64,000 bases of DNA from Saccharophagus degradans 2-40 (GCF_000013665.1 NC_007912.1:248001-312000), one strand, 5' to 3'; numbered from the stretch's first letter, positions 34,723 to 45,079 are shown. Translations and numbers: made by a program. Notes: generated by a model not told the origin, from the sequence alone.

Positions 34723-34845
34723 TTGCAGTGTGCTATGTTGCATACGTATAGGTAGCATAGAAATAGGTTTAATATAGATAAGTTGAATAAATTGGCAGAA
34801 CGCATAGGTAAGCGCTATTCGTAACGCAATAAGTAAGAGAACAAT

Positions 34846-35352
34846 ATGTTAGAAATTTATGAAGTAATTCCTGCGCAAGAAATGCAGAACAAACAAACCC
34901 AATTAACCGTAGAGTTGCGTTTCGACGAGCGCCAAAAAAGCCGCCACAAAACGCAAACAACTTGCGGTAAAGATTTAGGCTGGTTTATAGAACGCGGCTA
35001 TGTACTTGCGCACGGCGAAGGGTTGCAATCTAAATGCGGTGAAATTATTACCGTCGTTGCCGCAAAAGAAAGTGTAAGTGAAGTGACGGCAGAAAATACG
35101 CATCAACTAATGCGCGCGGCATACCACTTAGGTAATCGTCACGTGCCATTACAAGTAGACCCAACAAAGCTCGCCTACCTGCACGATCACGTACTAGACG
35201 ATATGGTACGTGGCTTGGGCTTAACGGTTACTGCTGCACAAGCCCCGTTTACGCCAGAGTCGGGCGCTTACCACGGTACAACAGGGCATGGAGGAGGGCA
35301 CAGCCATTCTCACGGTCACTCTCATGATCACCACCACGATCACAGCCATTAA
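34846..35352 (+). CDS. ureE: Urease accessory protein UreE (nickel metallochaperone)
   Basis: 168 residues. An N-terminal beta-rich domain is followed by the C-terminal metal-binding domain with [11 protein letters not shown], including the conserved His of UreE. The protein ends with a His-rich tail ([18 protein letters not shown]) that binds several nickel ions. UreE passes nickel to UreG for urease activation. It starts 273 bp after ureC and lies 31 bp before ureF. Confidence 0.95.
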
Positions 35353-35383
35353 CTGTAAGCTGATTAACAGAAACCTGTACCCT

Positions 35384-36049
35384 ATGTTCAACAATAATAG
35401 TTTACAAAAACTCATGTACCTAGTAAGCCCAGCCTTACCGGTGGGTGCTTATGCCTATTCGCAAGGGTTGGAGTTTGCGGTAGATGGTGGTTGGTTAAAA
35501 ACCGAAGCGGATGTAAGTGCATGGATAGCAGGTGTAATGGAAAATAGTTTGGCCGAGCTTGATATGCCGGTGTTGGTGCGTATTTATAAAGCGTGGCAAC
35601 AGGGCGATATAGAGCAGGTAAAATATTGGAATCACTTTTTACGCGCAGGCCGAGAAACGCACGAGTTATTGTTAGAAGACGATCAATTAGGTATTGCCCT
35701 AAAGCGATTATTAATTTCGCTAGAAATACCCCATGCCGCCGAAGTAGAAAAACCGGCGTTCGCGACTTTGTTTGCCTTAGCTGGTGTGCATTGGCAAGTA
35801 CCTATAGAGCAATTGTTACAGGGCTTTGCATGGACGTGGTTAGAAAACCAAGTGGCTGCGGCAACCAAGCTTGTACCCTTTGGGCAAACGCAGGCGCAAA
35901 AAGTAATTTTAGCGTTGCAGCCTAATATCGCACCGGCTTGCGAAAAAGCATTTATTTTAAAAGATGATGAGTTGGGCGCAGGCTTGCCTGCATTAGCAAT
36001 TGCTTCTGCTAAGCACGAGCGCCAATACTCGCGATTATTTAGATCTTAA
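35384..36049 (+). CDS. ureF: Urease accessory protein UreF
   Basis: 221 residues from the ATG at 35384. A longer frame from 35288 overlaps the ureE His tail and is not credible. UreF signature segments are present: [22 protein letters not shown], then [19 protein letters not shown], and the terminal FRS. UreF is the GTPase-gating component of the UreDFG complex. It is followed by ureG 11 bp downstream. Confidence 0.95.
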
Positions 36050-36060
36050 CGAGGTAGTTT

Positions 36061-36684
36061 ATGACAACAACAAAACCAGCATTGCGTTTAGGTATTGGTG
36101 GCCCTGTGGGCTCCGGCAAAACAGCTTTGGTAAAAGTGCTGTGCGCAATTCTTAAAGAAAAATATAACATTGCTGTTATTACTAACGATATTTACACGCG
36201 CGAAGACGCCGAGTTTTTATTGCGTCACGAAGTGTTAGAAGCCGATAGAATTCTAGGTGTAGAAACCGGCGGTTGCCCGCACACGGCAATTCGTGAAGAC
36301 GCATCTATGAACTTATCTGCGGTGGCAGAATTGCAAGATCGCTTCGCCAATTTAGATGTAATTTTAATAGAAAGCGGTGGCGATAATTTAGCAGCTACAT
36401 TTAGCCCGGAATTATCGGATTTAACCCTTTATGTTATTGATGTGTCTGCCGGCGATAAAATTCCCCGTAAAGGTGGGCCAGGCATTACTAAATCAGACCT
36501 GCTTATTATCAATAAAATCGACTTGGCTGAATTAGTCGGCGCCGACTTGGGCGTGATGGATCGCGATGCGAAAAAAATGCGTGGCAACAAACCTTTTGTA
36601 TTCTCCAACTTAAAAAATGGTACAGGTGTAGAAGATATTGTTAGCTTTATAGAAAAGCAGGGCATGTTGACACCGTCTAAGTGA
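36061..36684 (+). CDS. ureG: Urease accessory GTPase UreG
   Basis: 207 residues, a SIMIBI-class GTPase with P-loop [14 protein letters not shown], the nickel-binding [17 protein letters not shown] segment (Cys-Pro-His), [15 protein letters not shown] and the base-specificity motif INKIDLAE. It couples GTP hydrolysis to nickel transfer into urease. The next gene, a nickel-permease-like protein, starts 7 bp downstream, so they are co-transcribed. Confidence 0.98.
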   Translation: MTTTKPALRLGIGGPVGSGKTALVKVLCAILKEKYNIAVITNDIYTREDAEFLLRHEVLEADRILGVETGGCPHTAIREDASMNLSAVAELQDRFANLDVILIESGGDNLAATFSPELSDLTLYVIDVSAGDKIPRKGGPGITKSDLLIINKIDLAELVGADLGVMDRDAKKMRGNKPFVFSNLKNGTGVEDIVSFIEKQGMLTPSK

Positions 36685-36691
36685 GGCAGTT

Positions 36692-37318
36692 ATGGAAATA
36701 GTAGCAATATCAACTTTTTTAATAATGGGAGTAGGGCTAGGTATATTGCATGCCTTCGACCCAGACCACGTAGCGGCGGTAGGTGGCATAAGTGTGGCGG
36801 ATGGCCCGCGCTCGCCCTATTGGCGTTTTGCTGTGCACTGGTCGCTAGGGCATGGTACCGCCATGCTAATGCTCGCGGCGGCGGTATTTATACTCGGCTT
36901 TGCTATACCCGCGCAGTTAAGTAGTTTTGCAGAGCAAACGGTTGCCTACATGCTAATAGCCATAGGTGGTTACTCGTTATGGCGCTTTTACTCAGGTTTA
37001 AGCAAGGGCCAAAATACAGATGTTGAAAGCCCGCGCGCCATTACCTCGGCGCCGCTAATTGGGCTTATTCACGGTACGGCTGGCTCCGCACCATTATTGG
37101 CGATTTTGCCTGCATCGAAACTCGCCAACCCCATAATAGGCGTAGCCTATGTAACGCTATTTAGTGTTGGGGTTGCACTAGGGATGCTCGTGCTGGGCAC
37201 TCTTTTAGCGCAAACCTTTAAGCAAGTTGGCCGTGTAGGTGCACTTTATCAGGGCTTAATTCAGGCTGCTATTGGTCTGTTTGCTTTAATACTTGGTATC
37301 TTTTTGGTGCTTCACTAG
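36692..37318 (+). CDS. UreH-type nickel/cobalt permease
   Basis: 208 residues with about six membrane segments. The signature HAFDPDHVAAV (the HX4DH nickel-binding motif) lies near residue 22, and GLIHGTAGSAP is a second His-containing loop. This fits the UreH/NiCoT-related permeases found at the end of urease clusters. It is likely to import nickel for the urease made by the genes just upstream. Exact ion specificity cannot be read from sequence. Confidence 0.8.
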   Translation: MEIVAISTFLIMGVGLGILHAFDPDHVAAVGGISVADGPRSPYWRFAVHWSLGHGTAMLMLAAAVFILGFAIPAQLSSFAEQTVAYMLIAIGGYSLWRFYSGLSKGQNTDVESPRAITSAPLIGLIHGTAGSAPLLAILPASKLANPIIGVAYVTLFSVGVALGMLVLGTLLAQTFKQVGRVGALYQGLIQAAIGLFALILGIFLVLH

Positions 37319-37672
37319 CGTTTATGCGTGGAAGGGTTCCTTCCACGCCACGGCTTTATCGCTTCAAATCTTCTTCTATTTCATGCGCCTTAATGGCTGC
37401 ACCAATCTGGTGATAATTCGAGCTTTGCGTGCATTTGCGTGCACTTAAAGTGTGCCTTAACCAATTGGTTAACACATGAAGCAGAAATTACCCTAATTAG
37501 ATTGTGACAAAAACTTCATTTATTTCAGCCACTTAAACAATTTTTTTGCTAAATATGCCTGCGCGTTGAAACGTTGGCACTATTTCTGCGTTGCATAGCC
37601 TCGCTTTTGTATAAAAACATTTTATATAAAACCAAATATAAAAACGTAGGTGCGTAAAAAATGGAGACCACG
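37319..37672. other. urtA upstream region
   Basis: A perfect hairpin GTGGAAGG-GTT-CCTTCCAC (37328-37346) follows the permease gene and may end the urease transcript, though without a U-run. A GTGCACTTAAAGTGTGC element with neighbouring TGCGTGCA repeats (about 37425-37460) resembles degenerate NtrC sites. The sigma-54 promoter is at 37574-37589. Confidence 0.45.
37574..37589 (+). promoter_or_regulatory. Sigma-54 promoter of the urtABCDE operon
   Basis: TTGGCACTATTTCTGC has the invariant GG and GC separated by exactly 10 bp and a full TTGGCAC -24 element. It lies about 84 bp before the urtA start codon, with GTGCAC-type dyads 115-150 bp further upstream. This is the layout of an NtrC-activated, nitrogen-limitation promoter. 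Confidence 0.75.
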
Positions 37673-38971
37673 ATGAAAAAATTAGTAAAAAAATCTGGGG
37701 TGGCATTAGGGGCAGCAGTAATGGCCTTGGGTGCATACACCGCTCAAGCGGCAGACACTATTAAAGTTGGTGTTCTACATTCATTAACCGGCACTATGGC
37801 TATCAGCGAAACAACACTAAAAGATACAGTGTTAATGATGGTTGAAGAGCAAAACAAAAAAGGCGGCTTGCTAGGTAAAAAACTAGAAGCAGTAGTAGTA
37901 GACCCTGCGTCTAACTGGCCTTTGTTCGCAGAAAAAACTCGCGAACTTTTAGAGAAAGAAAAAGTAGATGTTATTTTCGGCTGTTGGACATCTGTATCAC
38001 GTAAATCTGTTTTGCCAGTAATTGAAGAGCTAAACGGTTTACTTTTCTACCCAGTACAGTACGAAGGCGAAGAGTCATCTAAAAACGTTTTCTACACTGG
38101 TGCTGCGCCCAACCAACAAGCTATTCCTGCTGTAGATTACCTGATGAGCGAAGATGGCGGCTCAGTTAAGCGTTGGGTACTTGAAGGCACCGATTACGTT
38201 TACCCACGTACCACCAACAAAATTCTTGAGCAATACTTAATTAGTAAAGGCGTTGCCAAAGAAGATATTTCTATTAACTACACGCCATTCGGTCACGCAG
38301 ATTGGCAAACCCGTGTAGCAGAAATTAAAAAGTTCGGTTCTAAAGGAAAGAAAACCGCCGTTGTTTCTACCGTAAACGGTGATGCAAACGTACCTTTCTA
38401 CAAAGAATTAGCTAACGCTGGTATTTCTGCAGAAGATATTCCTGTAGTAGCGTTTTCTGTTGGTGAAGAAGAGCTATCTGGTTTCGACACTGCACCTCTT
38501 GTTGGCCACTTGGCTGCTTGGAACTACTTTATGAGCGTAGATTCCAAAGCAAACGACGAGTTTATTGCTGCATGGCATAAGTTTATTAAAGACGATAAGC
38601 GCGTAACCAACGACCCTATGGAAGCGACTTACATCGGCTTTAAAGCGTGGGCCAAGGCTGTAGAAAAAGCGAAGAGCACCGAAGTAGATAAAGTGCGCCC
38701 AGCTATGTACGGTATTGAAGTTGCTAACCTTACTGGCGGTATCGCTAAAGTATTACCTAACCATCACTTCACTAAGCCTGTATTAATTGGCGAGATTCAA
38801 TCAGACGGTCAATTTGAAACTGTTTGGGAAACCGAAGCCGAAGTACCAGGTGATGCATGGACTGACTTTTTACCAGAAAGTGCAAAAATCATCTCTGACT
38901 GGCAGAACCCTGCTGTCAATTGCGGTAACTACAATACCGAAACCAAAAAGTGTTCTGGTCAAAACTTCTAA
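37673..38971 (+). CDS. urtA: Urea ABC transporter substrate-binding protein UrtA
   Basis: 432 residues from the ATG at 37673, which has GGAGA 6 bp upstream; an ATG 12 bp earlier overlaps that site. A Sec signal peptide (MKKLVKKSGVALGAAVMALG, cleavage near AQA-AD) leads into a type I periplasmic-binding fold: IKVGVLHSLTGTMAISE, FGCWTSVSRKSVLPV, LLFYPVQYEGEE and TAVVSTVNGDANVPFY. These are UrtA hallmarks. It captures urea in the periplasm for the UrtBCDE importer. Sigma-54 control is indicated by the promoter at 37574. Confidence 0.95.
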   Translation: MKKLVKKSGVALGAAVMALGAYTAQAADTIKVGVLHSLTGTMAISETTLKDTVLMMVEEQNKKGGLLGKKLEAVVVDPASNWPLFAEKTRELLEKEKVDVIFGCWTSVSRKSVLPVIEELNGLLFYPVQYEGEESSKNVFYTGAAPNQQAIPAVDYLMSEDGGSVKRWVLEGTDYVYPRTTNKILEQYLISKGVAKEDISINYTPFGHADWQTRVAEIKKFGSKGKKTAVVSTVNGDANVPFYKELANAGISAEDIPVVAFSVGEEELSGFDTAPLVGHLAAWNYFMSVDSKANDEFIAAWHKFIKDDKRVTNDPMEATYIGFKAWAKAVEKAKSTEVDKVRPAMYGIEVANLTGGIAKVLPNHHFTKPVLIGEIQSDGQFETVWETEAEVPGDAWTDFLPESAKIISDWQNPAVNCGNYNTETKKCSGQNF

Positions 38972-39125
38972 TTTAAGCGCTTAACCTCAAGCTGTTTAAA
39001 TACGTTTAACTTTAGAACCAATCAGCCACAGCAATTCAACTCTGGTGCAAGCGTTGAGTTGCTGTTGGTGTAAAAGGCTCGGCTTGCTGGGCCTTTTACA
39101 ATCTCAACGACTTCGCGGAACTACA

Positions 39126-40739
39126 ATGAAAATACTAATCAAAACCGCTTTGCTCGTTTTGTCTTTGACGATGGCCGTAAGTGCTTGGTCACTGACTTTT
39201 GACGAGTTGGTAAATAATCTCAATGCGCCTTCCTTTAGCGATAAATCGGAAGCGGTGCAAGAACTATCTAAGTTATCCGACCCGCGCGTGTTGCCAGTAC
39301 TGATGGCCATGTCAGACGGCTCGCTACACTATCGTAAATCAGACAACAAAATTGTTATCGCTACTGAATCAGAAAATGGTTATAGGCTAACCGACCCACT
39401 TACCGACGAAGACCTCGGTGAAGTAGGCCGTCGCGATAGCAAAAAAATTCGCACCAACAACAAGTTGCGTGGCGAAATAAACACTCAGGTTGCCGCACTG
39501 CGTTTACGCAACCCCAATAAAGCTATTCGCATTCAATCTGCGCGAGACCTTATTAAAAACCCTACCCCAGCATTGCGTGAGGTACTGGTAGAAGCTAAAG
39601 AGGCCGAAACAAGTGCGCAGGTAAAAGAGCTAGTGAGCATAGCTCTAGCGCGTATAGATATTAATAGCAGCGATCAGGAGCTGCGTTTAGCTGCCGTAGA
39701 TGCCATGGGCAACTCGGTAGAAACTGAAGCGGTGGCAGAATTGCGCCGCATATTAGAAAAAGATGAAAATGGTAACTACCTAGAGCAAGACGAAAAGGTA
39801 ACCACCTTAGCCGCAACAAAGGTAGAGTGGGTAGATACTAAGCTTGCCTTCTTTGGCTTTACAGAAAATGTTGTATTTGGTTTAAGCCTTGGTTCTGTAT
39901 TGTTGTTAGCGGCCATTGGTTTAGCAATTACTTTTGGTGTAATGGGTGTAATTAACATGGCCCACGGCGAAATGATAATGCTAGGGGCTTACACAACTTT
40001 TGCGGTTCAGCAGTTTTTTCCTGGCCTAATTGAATACTCTTTATTTATTGCCATTCCAGCGGCCTTTCTGGTGTCGGGTTCGGTAGGGGTAGTCATAGAG
40101 CGCACCGTCATTCGCCATTTGTACGGTCGCCCATTAGATACGCTGCTGGCTACCTTCGGCATTAGTTTGTTGTTACAGCAAGCGGTGCGTGTATATCACT
40201 CCAATAACGTACCGGTTATTACCCCCGAGTGGATGTCCGGTTCGTGGGTGGTAAACGGCGCGCTTAGCTTTACCTATAACCGTATTTATATATTTATATT
40301 TGCTCTATTTGTATTGGGTATGTTGGCGCTGCTATTGAAAAAAACCTTATTGGGTTTACAAATGCGCGCAGTAACTCAAAACCGCGCTATGGCAAACTCT
40401 ATGGGTATTCGCTCTAGCCATGTAGATGCACTTACCTTTGGTTTGGGGTCGGGTATTGCCGGTATTGCCGGTGTGGCCATTAGCCAAATTACCAATGTGG
40501 GCCCCAACCTTGGCCAAGGTTTTATTATCGATTCTTTTATGGTGGTTGTATTTGGCGGGGTAGGTAACTTACTGGGTACTTTCTTTGCGGCAATGGGTTT
40601 GGGGGTTGTTACTAAATTCCTAGAGCCAGAAGTTGGCGCAGTTGTAGGTAAGATTATGGTGCTTATTTTCATTATCTTGTTTATTCAATGGCGGCCGCGC
40701 GGTTTATTCGCACTTAAAGGCCGGTTTGTGGAGGATTGA
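39126..40739 (+). CDS. urtB: Urea ABC transporter permease UrtB
   Basis: 537 residues from the ATG at 39126. A signal peptide precedes a periplasmic HEAT-like domain of about 200 residues (LSKLSDPRVLPVLMAM, LRLAAVDAMG), which is usual for proteobacterial UrtB. The C-terminal LivH-like permease has about eight membrane segments (GVINMAHGEMIMLGAY, and GFIIDSFMVVVFGGVGNLLGT). It forms the heterodimeric channel with UrtC. A 154-bp spacer separates it from urtA, which may limit downstream expression. Confidence 0.93.
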   Translation: MKILIKTALLVLSLTMAVSAWSLTFDELVNNLNAPSFSDKSEAVQELSKLSDPRVLPVLMAMSDGSLHYRKSDNKIVIATESENGYRLTDPLTDEDLGEVGRRDSKKIRTNNKLRGEINTQVAALRLRNPNKAIRIQSARDLIKNPTPALREVLVEAKEAETSAQVKELVSIALARIDINSSDQELRLAAVDAMGNSVETEAVAELRRILEKDENGNYLEQDEKVTTLAATKVEWVDTKLAFFGFTENVVFGLSLGSVLLLAAIGLAITFGVMGVINMAHGEMIMLGAYTTFAVQQFFPGLIEYSLFIAIPAAFLVSGSVGVVIERTVIRHLYGRPLDTLLATFGISLLLQQAVRVYHSNNVPVITPEWMSGSWVVNGALSFTYNRIYIFIFALFVLGMLALLLKKTLLGLQMRAVTQNRAMANSMGIRSSHVDALTFGLGSGIAGIAGVAISQITNVGPNLGQGFIIDSFMVVVFGGVGNLLGTFFAAMGLGVVTKFLEPEVGAVVGKIMVLIFIILFIQWRPRGLFALKGRFVED

Positions 40740-40741
40740 TA

Positions 40742-42040
40742 ATGAAAAATACAATGATCTATAAATTAATCCAGAACGATACATTAGGCCGATACGTATT
40801 GGCTGCACTGTTTGCACTTACCGTGCTTGTGCCGTTATCCAATATATTAATGCCCGAAGGCTCATTTTTACATGTGCCTACTTACACCATGACCCTAATA
40901 GGTAAATACCTGTGCTATGCATTATTAGCATTAGCGTTAGATTTAGTGTGGGGTTATTGCGGTATTTTAAGTTTGGGCCACGGTGCTTTTTTTGCACTTG
41001 GTGGATACGCCATGGGCATGTACCTAATGCGTCAAATTGGCGATAGAGGCATGTATGGCAACGCCGAGCTACCCGACTTTATGGTGTTTTTAAATTGGCA
41101 AGAGCTACCTTGGTATTGGATGGGCTTTGATAATTTCGGCTTTGCCATGTTAATGGTGTTGTTGGTGCCGGGCTTACTTGCCTTTGTGTTTGGTTGGCTG
41201 GCGTTTCGCTCGCGCGTGACAGGGGTATACCTTTCTATTATTACTCAGGCCATGACCTATGCATTAATGCAGGCTTTCTTTTTGAACGATTTCGGTTTTG
41301 GCGGCAATAACGGCCTTACGGATTTTAAAGATATTCTCGGTTTTGATATTCAAGCAAATGCCACCCGTATAACGCTATTTATGTTATCTGGTGGAGCTGT
41401 TATTTGTGCCTATTTATTGTGCCGGTTTATAACCACCAGTAAGTTTGGCCGTGTGCTTGTATCAATACGCGATGCAGAAAGCCGCAGCCGCTTTTTAGGC
41501 TACAGAGTAGAGCATTACAAATTATTTGTGTTTGTGTTGTCTGCTGTGTTGGCCGGTATTGCTGGCGCATTGTTTGTGCCGCAGGTTGGCATTATTAACC
41601 CCGGTGAATTTAACCCTGTTAACTCTATCGAAATTGTTATTTGGGTGGCGCTCGGTGGGCGTGGTACTTTGTACGGTGCTGTTATTGGTGCTGTGGTAGT
41701 TAACTACGTTAAATCGTTTTACACCGGTGCTATGCCAGAAATGTGGCTGTTTATGTTGGGCGGAATTTTTGTTGTTTCCACCATTTATGCCAATGCCGGC
41801 GTAATTGTTGGGGTTATTATTAGTGTTGTGGCGTCGAGCTTTTATATGCTGCTATGTAAATTATTTGGCATGGATATAAATGGCTTTGTCATGCTGATAT
41901 TTGCTTTGGTTAGCTTGTACGGCTGTGCCAAGTACTTCGATAATTTAGTTGCCTGGTTAAAGCCAAAATTTCTCGCCCTTGGTTTTGTTGAAAAGCTATT
42001 GGCGAATAAAGCGCAAGCGGTAACCGAGGAGGCCAAATAA
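40742..42040 (+). CDS. urtC: Urea ABC transporter permease UrtC
   Basis: 432 residues from the ATG at 40742, 2 bp after the urtB stop; a TTG at 40736 is also in frame. It is a LivM-like permease with about ten membrane segments, the LDLVWGYCGILSLGHGAFFALGGYAMGMY motif region split over residues 60-90, and SIRDAESRSRFLGY near residue 245. The stop overlaps the urtD ATG by 1 bp. Confidence 0.93.
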   Translation: MKNTMIYKLIQNDTLGRYVLAALFALTVLVPLSNILMPEGSFLHVPTYTMTLIGKYLCYALLALALDLVWGYCGILSLGHGAFFALGGYAMGMYLMRQIGDRGMYGNAELPDFMVFLNWQELPWYWMGFDNFGFAMLMVLLVPGLLAFVFGWLAFRSRVTGVYLSIITQAMTYALMQAFFLNDFGFGGNNGLTDFKDILGFDIQANATRITLFMLSGGAVICAYLLCRFITTSKFGRVLVSIRDAESRSRFLGYRVEHYKLFVFVLSAVLAGIAGALFVPQVGIINPGEFNPVNSIEIVIWVALGGRGTLYGAVIGAVVVNYVKSFYTGAMPEMWLFMLGGIFVVSTIYANAGVIVGVIISVVASSFYMLLCKLFGMDINGFVMLIFALVSLYGCAKYFDNLVAWLKPKFLALGFVEKLLANKAQAVTEEAK

Positions 42041-42801
42041 TGTTAGAGACCTCACATAAAAAAGTACAAAGCATTTTATACCTAAGCGGTGTAACCAAAT
42101 CGTTTGATGGCTTTAAGGCAATTAATAATTTGTCTTTGGATATTGCCCCCGGTGAGTTGCGAGCCATAATTGGCCCCAACGGCGCGGGTAAAAGTACCAT
42201 GATGGATATTATTACCGGCAAAACTAAACCCGATGAGGGCGATGTTAAATTCAAAGACACCATTGATTTAACCCGTCACGACGAAACCGATATTGCCAAC
42301 ATGGGTATTGGTCGCAAGTTTCAAAAACCCACGGTAATAGAAAGCTTAACCGTGTGGGATAACATGGAACTTGCCTTGGCCGGTAATCGCGGTATTTTTC
42401 AAACCTTATTTTGGAAACTTAGCGACGACAAGAAATTACGTATTGAAGAAATTATTAAGCAAATTGGCTTAGCAGAAAAAACCGACGACCTTGCACAAAA
42501 CTTGTCGCACGGGCAAAAGCAATGGTTAGAAATTGGCATGTTGTTAATTCAAGAGCCGGAAGTGCTACTGGTGGATGAACCCGCCGGCGGCATGACCGAC
42601 TACGAAACAATGGAAACTGCCAAACTGCTAAAAGAAATTAGCCAAGAGCACTCGGTAATAGTGGTAGAGCACGATATGGATTTTGTGCGTGCACTTGATT
42701 GCAAGGTTACGGTACTGCACGAAGGTAGCGTACTGGCCGAGGGGACACTCGATAAAGTGTCTAGTGATAAACGCGTTGTGGAGGTATACCTGGGCCGCTA
42801 G
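42040..42801 (+). CDS. urtD: Urea ABC transporter ATPase UrtD
   Basis: 253 residues. Walker A GPNGAGKSTMMD, the signature LSHGQKQWLEIG, Walker B VLLVDEPAGGMTD and the His-switch VEHDMDF are all present, so it should be an active ABC ATPase of the LivG type. The GKTKPDEGDV region and the atypical signature LSHGQ are usual for UrtD. It works as a pair with UrtE on the cytoplasmic face of UrtBC. Confidence 0.95.
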   Translation: MLETSHKKVQSILYLSGVTKSFDGFKAINNLSLDIAPGELRAIIGPNGAGKSTMMDIITGKTKPDEGDVKFKDTIDLTRHDETDIANMGIGRKFQKPTVIESLTVWDNMELALAGNRGIFQTLFWKLSDDKKLRIEEIIKQIGLAEKTDDLAQNLSHGQKQWLEIGMLLIQEPEVLLVDEPAGGMTDYETMETAKLLKEISQEHSVIVVEHDMDFVRALDCKVTVLHEGSVLAEGTLDKVSSDKRVVEVYLGR

Positions 42802-42824
42802 GCTTGGGTAACCCTGGTGAAATT

Positions 42825-43520
42825 ATGTTAGATGCACAAAATATAAATTTGCATTACGGCGCGAGCTTGGCGTTGCAAGGTGTAAGTTTAAAAGCAGAAA
42901 AAGGCAAAGTAAGTTGTATTCTTGGTCGCAACGGTGTGGGCAAGTCGAGCTTAATGCAGGCGGTTACGGGGCGGCACCCAGTAAGTGCTGGCACTATTAT
43001 TTGGAATGGTGACGACATAACTAAATTACCCGCCGCTGACCGCGCCAAGCGGGGCATTGCTTATGTGCCGCAAGGTAGGCAAATTTTTTCGCAATTAACC
43101 GTAAAAGAAAATTTACAAACCGGCTTTGCAACGTTGCCGCGCGGCCATCGCAAAATTAAGGATGAAATTTTCGATTTGTTCCCCGTATTGCGCAAAATGC
43201 TTGCACGTCGCGGTGGAGACCTCTCTGGCGGGCAACAGCAGCAGTTATCCATTGCCCGCGCTTTGGTTACTCAGCCGCAAATGCTTATTTTAGATGAGCC
43301 TACAGAAGGTATTCAGCCCTCCATTATTAAAGATATACATAACGTGATAGATATTCTGCGCCAGCAGGGTGATATGGCCATTATATTGGTAGAGCAGTAT
43401 TTTGAGTTTGCTCGTGCACTGGGCGACACCTATGCCGTTATGGACAGAGGCCTAGTAACACTGAGCGGAAATGTGGCAGACATGAATGAAACAGAGGTGC
43501 GTAAGTTCCTTACTGTTTAG
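42825..43520 (+). CDS. urtE: Urea ABC transporter ATPase UrtE
   Basis: 231 residues from the ATG at 42825 (GGTGA 8 bp upstream); a TTG at 42804 is less favoured. Motifs: Walker A GRNGVGKSSLMQ, signature LSGGQQQQLSIARAL, Walker B MLILDEPTEGIQPSI and switch His replaced by a VEQYF segment, as in LivF/UrtE proteins. It completes the urea importer. A strong terminator follows at 43542-43570. Confidence 0.95.
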   Translation: MLDAQNINLHYGASLALQGVSLKAEKGKVSCILGRNGVGKSSLMQAVTGRHPVSAGTIIWNGDDITKLPAADRAKRGIAYVPQGRQIFSQLTVKENLQTGFATLPRGHRKIKDEIFDLFPVLRKMLARRGGDLSGGQQQQLSIARALVTQPQMLILDEPTEGIQPSIIKDIHNVIDILRQQGDMAIILVEQYFEFARALGDTYAVMDRGLVTLSGNVADMNETEVRKFLTV

Positions 43521-43541
43521 TTGTTTTAAGGTATGCACCCA

Positions 43542-43570
43542 AAAGCGCCCCTTCGAGGGCGCTTTTTTTT
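43542..43570 (+). terminator. Rho-independent terminator after urtE
   Basis: AAGCGCCC-CTTCG-AGGGCGCTT followed by a run of eight T. It ends the urtABCDE transcript. Confidence 0.9.
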
Positions 43571-43712
43571 GGCCCAAAACCCATGAAAAGTGCACCGTTA
43601 GATGATTTTGCGATAAAAACCTAAAGATTTTGGCGCCTTTAGTCACATTTTGCATGGTGAATAACTGTTTGAATCATTCTGGTGCGTATATGGTGAGCAT
43701 GCCATAGGGGAT

Positions 43713-43729
43713 TGCACCATATTTGTGCC
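43713..43729. promoter_or_regulatory. NtrC-type site upstream of the TorF/glnK/amtB operon
   Basis: TGCACCATATTTGTGCC matches the NtrC consensus TGCACCA-N3-TGGTGCA at 12 of 14 fixed positions. It lies about 75 bp upstream of the sigma-54 promoter at 43803-43818, a normal enhancer distance. Confidence 0.65.
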
Positions 43730-43802
43730 TTGCGAGTTTTGGTGTTGATCAAAATTCGCGCTTTAATGTTTTAAGTTATTGATATTTAAAGGAATATTAA
43801 AG

Positions 43803-43818
43803 TTGGCGTGGAAAGTGC
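43803..43818 (+). promoter_or_regulatory. Sigma-54 promoter of the TorF/glnK/amtB operon
   Basis: TTGGCGTGGAAAGTGC shows GG and GC separated by 10 bp. It lies 88 bp before the porin start codon, downstream of the NtrC-like site. Confidence 0.65.
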
Positions 43819-43905
43819 TAAAACCTAGGCAAGATCGCTCGTTATGTTTATCAACGAACACTTAATTAAAACTAGACAAAAAATACTTCTATTGGAGGAA
43901 GCATT

Positions 43906-44613
43906 ATGAACTCAACTAAAAAATTATTGGCCACTGCAGTAGCCGCTTCAACTATGGCTGTTGCCGCTATGGCACCTGTTGCTAACGCAGAAGTTTCTGC
44001 TTCTGTTGGTGTAGCTTCTACTTACTTGTGGCGTGGTTACGACCTAGGTACAGGCACTCCTGCTGTATCTGGTGATTTAAACTTTAGCCAAAATGGTTTC
44101 TACACTGGTATTTGGGGTTCATCTGGTGATACTGCTGCGGGGACTGAGTATGACCTATACATCGGTTACGGTGGTGAAGTTGGTGATTTCTCCTACGACG
44201 TTAGCTTGTGGAGCTACGTATACCCAACAGGTGCTGGCTACCTCGACGACGAAGATACCGCTGAGTTAGAAGAAACCAATATCGGCGATTTAATGGATGC
44301 AGTTATTTCTGTAGGTTACGGCCCTGTTGCCTTGACTTACTACGGCAATGTTGAAGGTGCAGACGATTATAGCTACGTAACTTTGGATGCTACTTTCGAT
44401 AAGTTTAATGTACTTTTGGGTAGTCATAGTGGTGACACTGACGAAGCTACACACTTAAATGTTGCTTACTCCTACAATGACAATCTTTCTTTTACTTTAA
44501 GCAAAATAGTATCGTCTAACGATGGTGATATCGATGAAGATTCTGGCGATATGGTCGAAGTTGATGGCGATGTTAAATTCGTAGTTTCATACAGCTTGCC
44601 AATCGGCGAGTAA
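43906..44613 (+). CDS. TorF-family outer-membrane porin-like protein
   Basis: 235 residues. A Sec signal peptide (MNSTKKLLATAVAASTMAV, cleavage at ANA-EV) is followed by SASVGVASTYLWRGYDLG, the hallmark of the TorF/gcw_chp family, and about ten short amphipathic beta strands ending in VVSYSLPIG. Small outer-membrane barrels of this kind often sit beside glnK-amtB. The gene has an NtrC-like site and a sigma-54 promoter upstream, so it probably passes a nitrogen compound through the outer membrane. The substrate is unknown. A terminator-like hairpin separates it from glnK. Confidence 0.8.
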   Translation: MNSTKKLLATAVAASTMAVAAMAPVANAEVSASVGVASTYLWRGYDLGTGTPAVSGDLNFSQNGFYTGIWGSSGDTAAGTEYDLYIGYGGEVGDFSYDVSLWSYVYPTGAGYLDDEDTAELEETNIGDLMDAVISVGYGPVALTYYGNVEGADDYSYVTLDATFDKFNVLLGSHSGDTDEATHLNVAYSYNDNLSFTLSKIVSSNDGDIDEDSGDMVEVDGDVKFVVSYSLPIGE

Positions 44614-44619
44614 TTGATT

Positions 44620-45039
<420 letters not shown>

Positions 45040-45079
45040 TTTTAATTTATAAGTAGAATCCAAAACTCGGAGAACTGCT

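Noticed and set aside
37328-37346. Perfect hairpin after the nickel permease gene as a terminator
   Set aside because: No U-run follows the second arm, so it is only mentioned as a hairpin in the upstream region.
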